Below, piece by piece: positions 1 through 5,126 of a stretch of 5,126 nt of DNA (positions within the stretch are counted from its first letter, which is position 1; each line of letters opens with the position of its first letter). The DNA lies in assembly GCA_028709565.1 (NCBI GenBank), contig JAQVWU010000241.1, positions 1-5,126 of the forward strand, read 5' to 3'. The translations under genes and the position numbers were made by a program. Source of the DNA: Eubacteriales bacterium. GTDB lineage: Bacteria > Bacillota > Clostridia > Oscillospirales > CAG-272. The notes under the pieces were generated by a model. It was not told where the DNA came from, searched no databases, and saw only the letters and a list, made by a program, of their open reading frames with translations.

Positions 1-1242
1 AGACAGTATAATCGCGACGCAAAGCAGCAGGAAGTTATTTCTGATAATCGATATATCGAAAACATCACCTGTCGCGATACCGCCATATCCGAACAGCATG
101 CCGACACGGGGCAAAAACGAATCGGTATAATAGAAAATTGTCCAGCCGATGATGTTTACTATAAACATATATATATAAGCAACAGGCACAGGGGGCGAAG
201 AAAATTTTAATGACAGTCTTTTCTCAGCCAGCAACAACAAGGCATAAAAGAGACCCCATGCGATAAAGTTCCAGGAAGTTCCGTGCCACATACCGGTAAG
301 CAGCCAGACAATCAGTACATTGCGAACCCACATTTGTCTGTTTCCCCCGAGGGGTATATAAAGATAATCGCGAAAAAAGGTGCCCAGAGATATATGCCAT
401 CTGCGCCAGAATTCTGTTACGCTGCGGGATATATACGGATAATCAAAGTTTTCTCTGAACCTGAAGCCGAATATACCACCCAATCCGATAGCCATATCGC
501 TGTAACCCGAAAAATCATAGTAAATCTGCAGTGCAAAAAATAAAGCTCCGAACCATGAACTGATTACCGACGCTTCGGACGCTCCCAGGGAGAGCATCGT
601 GTCGGCAGCGGCGCCGCAGGGATTAGCAATCAGAACCTTCTTTGCCAATCCGCAGGCGAACCGATACATACCTTCACAGATCTCGGAGATGTCGGCGCCG
701 CGGTCGTCAAGCTGTGATTCGATATCCTTATATCTCACAATCGGTCCGGCGATAAGCTGGGGAAACAGCGACACATATAAAAGCAGTTTAGAAAATGACC
801 GCTGCGCCGCCGCATCACCCCTGTATACATCAATCGTATACGACATAGACTGAAATGTGAAAAAGCTGATCCCCACGGGCAGCGCGATTTCGGGAACCGC
901 CAGCCGAATGCCCGGCAGCAGATTGACGGTTTTAATAAAAAAGGCTGCATATTTAAAGAATATCAAAAAACTTAGATTTACGGCAACTGCGGTTATGAGC
1001 AGAACAAACGCGCGTTTACTTTTTTCCTCAGACTGAGATTTGCCGATCTCCAGACCGAATATAAAATTCACAAGAACACAAACCAGCATCAGTAATACAT
1101 ATGTAGGTTCACCCCACGCGTAAAACGCCAGTGAAAACAATATCAGCAAACCGCGCCGCCACGCGTTGTTTATATTGAGAAAATAAAGCAGCGCCAATAA
1201 AGGCATAAAAAAATATATAAAGAGCAAACTGGAAAAAAGCAT
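1..1242 (-). CDS. MBOAT family O-acyltransferase (AlgI/PatA type), 3' end outside window
   Basis: Polytopic membrane enzyme expected to move acyl (typically acetyl) groups across the membrane onto an extracytoplasmic polysaccharide or polymer. My translation from the ATG at 1242 is open for 414 codons without a stop and leaves the window at base 1, so the C-terminus is missing; AlgI-type proteins usually have about 460-500 residues. Seen: hydrophobic segments near residues 1-20, 31-45, 47-65, 77-97, 153-168, 224-245, 305-318, 322-338, 354-371 and 403-414; QLIAGPIVRY at 162-171; YYDFSGYSDMAIG at 241-253; the family hallmark EFWRRWHISLGTFFRDYLYIPLGG region at 277-300; and GMWHGTSWNF at 317-326, whose His320 matches the conserved catalytic histidine of MBOAT proteins. 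His283 in WRRWH is also conserved. The start is supported by AGAGGAG four bases upstream. DltB is a relative, but no dlt genes are visible. The acceptor cannot be told from this sequence; an AlgJ/AlgX or SGNH-type partner often lies downstream, here off the edge. Confidence 0.95.
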   Translation of the reverse strand, partial: MLFSSLLFIYFFMPLLALLYFLNINNAWRRGLLILFSLAFYAWGEPTYVLLMLVCVLVNFIFGLEIGKSQSEEKSKRAFVLLITAVAVNLSFLIFFKYAAFFIKTVNLLPGIRLAVPEIALPVGISFFTFQSMSYTIDVYRGDAAAQRSFSKLLLYVSLFPQLIAGPIVRYKDIESQLDDRGADISEICEGMYRFACGLAKKVLIANPCGAAADTMLSLGASEASVISSWFGALFFALQIYYDFSGYSDMAIGLGGIFGFRFRENFDYPYISRSVTEFWRRWHISLGTFFRDYLYIPLGGNRQMWVRNVLIVWLLTGMWHGTSWNFIAWGLFYALLLLAEKRLSLKFSSPPVPVAYIYMFIVNIIGWTIFYYTDSFLPRVGMLFGYGGIATGDVFDISIIRNNFLLLCVAIILS

Positions 1243-1246
1243 GGCA

Positions 1247-1253
1247 CTCCTCT
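1247..1253 (-). promoter_or_regulatory. Shine-Dalgarno site of the MBOAT gene
   Basis: Read on the minus strand, AGAGGAG is followed by TGCC and then the ATG at 1242. The spacing is rather short (4 bases), but the match to the anti-Shine-Dalgarno is strong, and the next in-frame Met (residue 13) lies inside the first hydrophobic segment, so this fixes the start. Confidence 0.75.
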
Positions 1254-1279
1254 ATAAAACAATAATAAATACTAAGTAT

Positions 1280-1284
1280 GAGGT
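1280..1284 (+). promoter_or_regulatory. Shine-Dalgarno site that sets the isomerase start
   Basis: GAGGT sits 7 bases before the ATG at 1292. It favours that start over the in-frame ATG at 1241, which would add 17 residues unlike the family's N-terminus and would overlap the MBOAT start codon. Confidence 0.8.
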
Positions 1285-1291
1285 AAAACCA

Positions 1292-2674
1292 ATGAAACAA
1301 ATCAAAGCAGGTCTGCTGCCCCTGTACATTAAACTTTACGATGACTCCTCACCCGAAATGCGCGTTAAAATCGATGCTTTTCATAAGCTTATTTCCGATA
1401 AACTTACCGGGCAGGGTATTTCGGTAATTGACGTCCCCGTATGCCGCGTTAAATCGGAATTCGAGGACGCGGTAAAAACATTCGAATCCGAAGACGCTGA
1501 CGCGATTATCACGCTGCATCTGGCATATTCGCCCTCGCTTGAATCATCGGACGTACTGGCCGCGACATCTCTGCCGATAATTGTACTGGACACTACACCC
1601 GATTTTATCTACGACACACAAACGGAAGCCGAAGCGTTATCATACAATCACGGTATTCACGGTGTTCAGGACATGTGCAACCTGCTCCGCCGCAACGGTA
1701 AGCCTTTTGAAATATTCGCGGGGCACTGGCATTACTCGGATGTTATCAATCGCGTTACAGTCGCTGTTTACGCCGCAAGAATCGCCAAATCAATGCGAAA
1801 CGCGCGAATCGGCAGCGTGGGCGGCCAATTTGAAGGCATGGGGGATTTCGGTATTTCCTATAATACCCTGCGTGACACTATCGGAATGGAGGTTATCCCC
1901 TTTGACGAAAATCAAACCCGGGCGGTTAGCGATGAAGAGATAAAAGCCGAATACGATTCCGATAAAAAATTATATGACACAAGCGGCATTACCGAAGAGT
2001 TATACTATGATACCACAAAGGTCGGTCTAAGTGTACGCAAATGGATTGCTGAAAACCGGCTGTCGGGTTTCTCCATGAATTTTTTATCGGCTTCGGCTTC
2101 ATCGGTTTTTTCGAAAATGCCATTCTGCGAAGCTTCCAAAGCTATGGCTGCCGGTATCGGATATGCCGGCGAAGGGGATGTCATGACAGCGGCGCTGGTC
2201 GGATCATTGCTCTCGGTTTACGAACAGACCAGCTTCACCGAAATGTTTTGCCCTGATTGGCGGGGCGATACGATATTTTTAAGTCATATGGGAGAAATAA
2301 ACCCCAGGTGTACCGCCGGGAGATTACAGCTGACGCGAAAAATATTCCCTTATACCGACGCCGGTGATACAACGGCTTTAATCGGTGGTTTTAAGGGCGG
2401 CAATGTATTGTTCAGTTGTCTCGCTCCCCAAAAAAACAATAAGTATTCCCTCATTATCGCCGAGGGAGAGATGCTTGATATAGCGCAGGTTCAAACCAAT
2501 CTGCAGCGGGTGTTTCTCAACGGCTGGTTTAGGCCTAAACTGCCTGTTATTGATTTTCTCGAAAAATACAGCCGCCTCGGAGGGATCCACCACGCCGCTC
2601 TCGTTTATGAAGGCGATGCCGAGGTGCTCAAAACATTCGGCCGATTTATGGGATGGGATGTTACCGTTATATAA
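1292..2674 (+). CDS. L-arabinose/L-fucose isomerase superfamily protein (AraA-like), sugar unknown
   Basis: Predicted cytoplasmic, metal-dependent aldose-ketose isomerase of 460 residues, slightly shorter than E. coli AraA (500). From memory of AraA, the following line up: N-terminal KAGLLPLYIKLYDD (5-18); HGVQDMCNLLRRNGKPFEIFAGHW (123-146), comparable to the AraA HGGREF...VVTGHW region; GIGYAGEGD (288-296) with Glu294 matching metal ligand E306; TSFTE (313-317) with Glu317 matching E333; LSHMGE (330-335) with His332 matching H350; and GGIHHAALVY (430-439) with His434 matching H450. The full metal site therefore appears intact and the protein is probably active. It diverges elsewhere: the TFED stretch of E. 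coli AraA (F279 region) reads NFLS at 263-266. No araB (FGGY kinase) or araD is next to it, so an L-arabinose role is not supported; other pentoses, fucose-like or rarer sugars remain possible. The neighbouring convergent ROK kinase could act on its product. The 1292 start rests on the Shine-Dalgarno site and the family N-terminus. Confidence 0.9.
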   Translation: MKQIKAGLLPLYIKLYDDSSPEMRVKIDAFHKLISDKLTGQGISVIDVPVCRVKSEFEDAVKTFESEDADAIITLHLAYSPSLESSDVLAATSLPIIVLDTTPDFIYDTQTEAEALSYNHGIHGVQDMCNLLRRNGKPFEIFAGHWHYSDVINRVTVAVYAARIAKSMRNARIGSVGGQFEGMGDFGISYNTLRDTIGMEVIPFDENQTRAVSDEEIKAEYDSDKKLYDTSGITEELYYDTTKVGLSVRKWIAENRLSGFSMNFLSASASSVFSKMPFCEASKAMAAGIGYAGEGDVMTAALVGSLLSVYEQTSFTEMFCPDWRGDTIFLSHMGEINPRCTAGRLQLTRKIFPYTDAGDTTALIGGFKGGNVLFSCLAPQKNNKYSLIIAEGEMLDIAQVQTNLQRVFLNGWFRPKLPVIDFLEKYSRLGGIHHAALVYEGDAEVLKTFGRFMGWDVTVI

Positions 2675-2693
2675 TAAATTCATAATAAATATT

Positions 2694-2731
2694 AGACCGG
2701 GCATCGGTATACCGCAACGGACGCCCGGTCT
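2694..2731. terminator. Bidirectional hairpin terminator between convergent genes
   Basis: AGACCGGGC (2694-2702) is perfectly complementary to GCCCGGTCT (2723-2731), a GC-rich 9-bp stem. The 20-base interior holds a second perfect palindrome, CGGTATACCG (2705-2714), so the RNA could fold as a stem with a nested hairpin. The hairpin starts 20 bases after the isomerase stop and, on the other strand, 4 bases after the kinase stop. T-rich but interrupted sequence follows on both sides: TTATATAATTTTA on the plus strand and TATTTATTATGAATTTATT on the minus strand. Position and symmetry fit one element serving both genes; efficiency in either direction is not assured, because neither U-tract is clean. 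Confidence 0.75.
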
Positions 2732-2734
2732 CGA

Positions 2735-3616
2735 TTATATAATTTTACCGCATTCCGAATGATACGCAAACATAGCCGCCCCGATAGCCGCCGCTTCATT
2801 GGCGAAGCCGGACAGATAAATTTCCGTGCGGGCGGGCGCATACGCGGCTGTAAGCCTTCTTATGTCATCGATAACACAATGCATAGACTGCGCTACTCCG
2901 CCGCCTATTACTATCCGCTCCGGGTTTAACAGACACACGCAATTTGCCGTAAGAACGGAGATTTCGGTTATAAAATCCGCTATAAGGCCGCCAGTATCCA
3001 AACCTTCGGACATGTATGCGGCAAAAAGCTCCCTTGATGTCAACCCATATGCGGAGGCGTGGGTATTTATGGCTAAACCCGAAACCTTGTTTTCGATTCT
3101 GACGGGTCCGCCGTCTTTAATGTCATGTTTGCAAAGCGTCATCCCGACTTCACCGGCGCAAAACGCGCTGCCGCGGTATATATCTCCGTTTATTACAATC
3201 GCGCCGCCTATACCTGTGCCTATTGCAATATACACGGCGTTGCCGCAGCCTTTGAGCAGACCGCATTCCAGTTCGCCCATGGCGCAGCAGTTAACATCGT
3301 TTTCAACGTATACGGGCCAAGGTATGCGGCTCCGGAGTAATTCCCGCAGATTAACATCAAACCAGCCGACGGCGGGGGCCGCTCTCACAATGCCCTTTTC
3401 AACATCGGCAATACCGCAAACGCCGATGCCCACAGCCCCTATATCTTCCCGGGATATGCCGCTATTGTCAATAAATTCATAAACAGCGTCAGGCAAACAG
3501 TTTGAATCTTTATCTGTCGGATACCGTTCGCTGTAATAAACGCTGCCGTTCGCATCGGCAATTACAAACAAGGTCTTTGTGCCGCCTATATCGATACCGA
3601 CCCACTTCTTTTTCAT
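2735..3616 (-). CDS. ROK family sugar kinase lacking the zinc motif
   Basis: Predicted cytoplasmic ATP-dependent sugar kinase of 293 residues, the normal length for a ROK kinase, with no N-terminal helix-turn-helix, so an enzyme rather than a NagC/XylR-type repressor. Seen: phosphate-binding DIGGTK (9-14); GIGVCGIAD (63-71); VENDVN (104-109) with Asp107 as the expected catalytic base; GTGIGGAIVINGDIYRG (133-149) and GEVG (155-158), the ROK signature; and NPERIVIGGGVA (231-242). Odd: after GEVG the conserved His is absent (Met159-Thr160) and the usual CGCGxxGC zinc cluster is missing, the loop being shortened to LCKHDIKDGGPVRIENKVSG (161-180). The usual APNL-GW Asn also reads Ala (APAVGW, 80-85). 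The protein is cysteine-rich (12 Cys, including adjacent Cys110-Cys111). The substrate cannot be assigned. It follows comM on the same strand after 35 bases, so co-transcription is likely. The start ATG has AGGA (3630-3627) ten bases upstream, a rather long spacing. Confidence 0.92.
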   Translation of the reverse strand: MKKKWVGIDIGGTKTLFVIADANGSVYYSERYPTDKDSNCLPDAVYEFIDNSGISREDIGAVGIGVCGIADVEKGIVRAAPAVGWFDVNLRELLRSRIPWPVYVENDVNCCAMGELECGLLKGCGNAVYIAIGTGIGGAIVINGDIYRGSAFCAGEVGMTLCKHDIKDGGPVRIENKVSGLAINTHASAYGLTSRELFAAYMSEGLDTGGLIADFITEISVLTANCVCLLNPERIVIGGGVAQSMHCVIDDIRRLTAAYAPARTEIYLSGFANEAAAIGAAMFAYHSECGKII

Positions 3617-3647
3617 TTTTTATACATCCTGTTGTATTTATTTTTTT

Positions 3648-3665
3648 AATATCATACATGATATT
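3648..3665. repeat. 18-base palindrome over the comM stop codon, upstream of the ROK gene
   Basis: AATATCAT (3648-3655) and ATGATATT (3658-3665) are perfect inverted copies with a 2-base centre. The site covers the last comM codons and its TGA, 31 bases upstream of the kinase ATG. On the minus strand it is followed by A-rich, not T-rich, sequence, so it is not an intrinsic terminator. It could be an operator-like site, but an AT-rich 8-bp inverted repeat is expected about once by chance in a window of this size. Confidence 0.3.
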
Positions 3666-5126
3666 TCCGGTCAAGACTCCGCAGCTGCACCGCTTCGGCG
3701 ATATGCATCGCGGTGATTTCCTCACTGTTCATAAGATCCGCTATCGTACGCGCCACACGCAATATCCTGTCATACCCCCGAGCTGAAAGTTTCATGCGTT
3801 CAAACGCGTCCCGCAGCAGAGACGATGCCTCCGCGCCCAGTTTACAATATTTCCTGAGATGCTGCTGCGTCATGGCGGCGTTTGAATATATTTTATCGCC
3901 TTTAAACCGTTCGGAGGAAATTCGGCGCGCGGTTGTCACCCTTTCGCGTACCACAGCGGAGGTTTCGGCGATTTTCGCATTTGATAATTCGTCATATGAC
4001 AGCGGCGGAACCTCAATCTGAATATCGATGCGATCCAGGAGCGGTCCGCTGAGTTTTGACATATATCTTTTGATATCATCGGCATGACAAACACACGGAT
4101 GCGTGGGATGACCGTAATAGCCGCACCTGCATGGGTTCATGGCGCAGACTAGCATAAACGCCGCGGGAAAGGTCAGCCGTCCCATTGCACGTGAAATGGT
4201 TATTTTATAGTCTTCAAGCGGCTGTCTGAGCGATTCGGTGACCGACTTTGAAAATTCAGGTAACTCGTCCAAAAACAGCACGCCGTTGTGCGCCAGCGAA
4301 ATCTCACCGGGAGAGGGGATTTTACCGCCGCCGGACAATGAGACTGCCGATGCCGTATGATGCGGGGAACGAAAGGGACGCCGTGTGATAATATGGGAAC
4401 CTTCAGCCAAAAGACCGGCTACCGAGTAGATCTTTGTGGTTTCCAGCGATTCCTCAAAGGACATTTCCGGCAAAATCGAAGGGAGGCGTTTGGAGAGCAT
4501 GCTCTTCCCCGTACCGGGCGGACCGATTAGCATGAGATTATGACCGCCGGCTGCCGCTATTTCAAGCGCTCGTTTTGCCCGTTCCTGCCCTTTAACCTCT
4601 GACATATCGGGTTCACCTTCATAGTTTGCGCGCAGTCCGGTATCCGGATTATAAGCGGTGGGTATAATCTCTTTTTTGTTATTTAAATGCGCCACTATGT
4701 CATTCAATTCAATAACACTGTATACATTAATACCCTTTACAACACAGGCTTCGGCGGCATTGGCTTCGGGTACAAAAATCTCTGTCATACCTCTGTCCCT
4801 CGCCGCTACGCACATACAGAGCACTCCGTGCACCGGTCTTACCTCGCCGGAAAGTCCCAATTCGCCGATAAAACAATATTTAGTATAATCCGCATTGCCG
4901 GAAATATTGCCCGTCGCGCGCAGCAGACTTACGGCAATGGCAAGGTCATATGCCGTGCCCTCTTTACGCCGGTCCGCCGGCGCTAAATTAATAATTACCG
5001 TATTATCCGGAAAAACATAGTGAGAATTGGAAATCGCGGCGCGAATGCGTTCCCGCGCTTCTTTAACCGCCACATCGGGCAGTCCGACCACTTCAAACCG
5101 GGTCAGTCCGTGGGCAATATTGCACT
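3652..5126 (-). CDS. comM: ComM/YifB family Mg-chelatase-like AAA+ ATPase, 5' end outside window
   Basis: In proteobacteria ComM is a hexameric helicase that drives branch migration during natural transformation; in Firmicutes the orthologue is usually called YifB and its role is less clear. The window shows 490 codons; the first visible residues, CNIAHGLTRFEVVGLPD, match the family just after its first strand, so roughly 20-30 N-terminal residues lie beyond base 5126. The GTG at 5091 is an internal Val, not the start. Domains in visible numbering: an N-terminal Lon-S5-like ChlI domain to about residue 140 (INLAPADRRKEG, GELGLSGEVRPV); the AAA+ core with Walker A GPPGTGKS (201-208), Walker B VLFLDE (282-287), the Cys pairs CRC and CVC (332/334 and 344/346) typical of the family, and SGPLLDRIDI (359-368); and a C-terminal helical lid (about 395-481) with LSARGYDRILRVARTIADL. 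No frameshift or missing key motif. In many Clostridia dprA follows; here a ROK kinase does. Confidence 0.96.
   Translation of the reverse strand, partial: CNIAHGLTRFEVVGLPDVAVKEARERIRAAISNSHYVFPDNTVIINLAPADRRKEGTAYDLAIAVSLLRATGNISGNADYTKYCFIGELGLSGEVRPVHGVLCMCVAARDRGMTEIFVPEANAAEACVVKGINVYSVIELNDIVAHLNNKKEIIPTAYNPDTGLRANYEGEPDMSEVKGQERAKRALEIAAAGGHNLMLIGPPGTGKSMLSKRLPSILPEMSFEESLETTKIYSVAGLLAEGSHIITRRPFRSPHHTASAVSLSGGGKIPSPGEISLAHNGVLFLDELPEFSKSVTESLRQPLEDYKITISRAMGRLTFPAAFMLVCAMNPCRCGYYGHPTHPCVCHADDIKRYMSKLSGPLLDRIDIQIEVPPLSYDELSNAKIAETSAVVRERVTTARRISSERFKGDKIYSNAAMTQQHLRKYCKLGAEASSLLRDAFERMKLSARGYDRILRVARTIADLMNSEEITAMHIAEAVQLRSLDRKYHV

Larger units (their letters stand above)
1243..1291. 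promoter_or_regulatory. Short divergent spacer between MBOAT and isomerase genes
   Basis: These 49 AT-rich bases must hold the translation signals of two divergent genes and probably parts of their promoters. For the plus strand, TATAAA at 1253-1258 with TGGAAA at 1230-1235 (17-base spacer, inside the MBOAT start region) is a possible weak sigma-A promoter. For the minus strand, TATTAT (1267-1262) resembles a -10 box but has no good -35; TTGGTT at 1292-1287 is 19 bases away. A small palindrome, ATACT-A-AGTAT, lies at 1269-1279 just before the isomerase ribosome site. All promoter calls are by eye and weak. Confidence 0.3.

Noticed and set aside
48..59. Perfect 12-base palindrome TCGATATATCGA
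   Set aside because: It lies inside MBOAT coding sequence (encoding part of FDISI), and about one such palindrome is expected by chance in a window of this length.
167..177. Alternating AT run
   Set aside because: It encodes Tyr-Ile-Tyr within a membrane segment of the MBOAT protein and is too short to be a meaningful repeat.
283..853. Two short plus-strand frames (283-543 and 599-853) opposite the MBOAT gene
   Set aside because: The minus-strand MBOAT translation is continuous and full of hallmark motifs here; these frames have no motifs or ribosome sites.
1241..1291. Upstream in-frame ATG at 1241 as the isomerase start
   Set aside because: The 17 extra residues do not resemble the family N-terminus, and the GAGGT site with 7-base spacing supports the ATG at 1292.
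1581..1943. Open frame of 120 codons in another frame inside the isomerase gene
   Set aside because: The overlapping isomerase frame carries the conserved motifs; this frame shows no recognisable domain or start signal.
2069..2100. Apparent loss of a catalytic Glu in the isomerase, where E. coli AraA has TFED and this protein has NFLS
   Set aside because: Spacing checks place the AraA metal ligands E306 and E333 in the GEGD and TSFxE motifs, both kept here, so the metal site is not broken.
2826..3482. Long plus-strand open frame (218 codons) opposite the ROK kinase gene
   Set aside because: It is antisense to a clearly recognisable kinase, its translation is rich in Pro, Ser and Thr with no family motif, and no ribosome site is evident; it is a codon-bias shadow.
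5089..5091. GTG at 5091 as the comM start
   Set aside because: The frame continues upstream to the window edge with CNIAHGLTRFE, which matches the family; the GTG is an internal Val codon.

Overview
The window carries four protein-coding genes packed head to tail with no gap longer than about 60 bases. Protein style, moderate GC with AT-rich spacers (judged by eye) and good Shine-Dalgarno sites suggest a Firmicute, most likely a clostridial (Oscillospirales-like) bacterium or metagenome contig. This placement is inference: the sequence holds no rRNA or other phylogenetic marker.

Layout. From base 1 to 1242, on the minus strand, lies a large part of a membrane-bound O-acyltransferase (MBOAT, AlgI/PatA type) whose 3' end runs off the left edge. 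A 49-base divergent spacer separates it from a plus-strand gene (1292-2674) for a protein of the L-arabinose/L-fucose isomerase superfamily with all four expected metal-ligand residues. That gene converges on a minus-strand ROK-family sugar kinase (2735-3616), and the two share a compact bidirectional hairpin at 2694-2731. Upstream of the kinase on the same strand, 35 bases away, is comM/yifB, a Mg-chelatase-like AAA+ ATPase (stop at 3652), whose first two dozen or so codons lie beyond the right edge.

How the genes relate. comM and the ROK kinase are probably co-transcribed by position, although no functional link is known. The isomerase and the kinase could act on the same sugar (aldose to ketose, then phosphorylation), but the window has no transporter, aldolase or FGGY kinase that would name a sugar. 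The MBOAT gene probably belongs to a separate unit that continues to the left, often with an AlgJ/AlgX or SGNH-type partner for acylating an extracytoplasmic glycan or polymer.

I found no mobile element, CRISPR array, RNA gene or clearly new system. The points most worth a second look are the ROK kinase that lacks the family's zinc motif and nearby sugar-contact residues, the divergent AraA-like protein of unknown substrate, and the small palindromes in the spacers.
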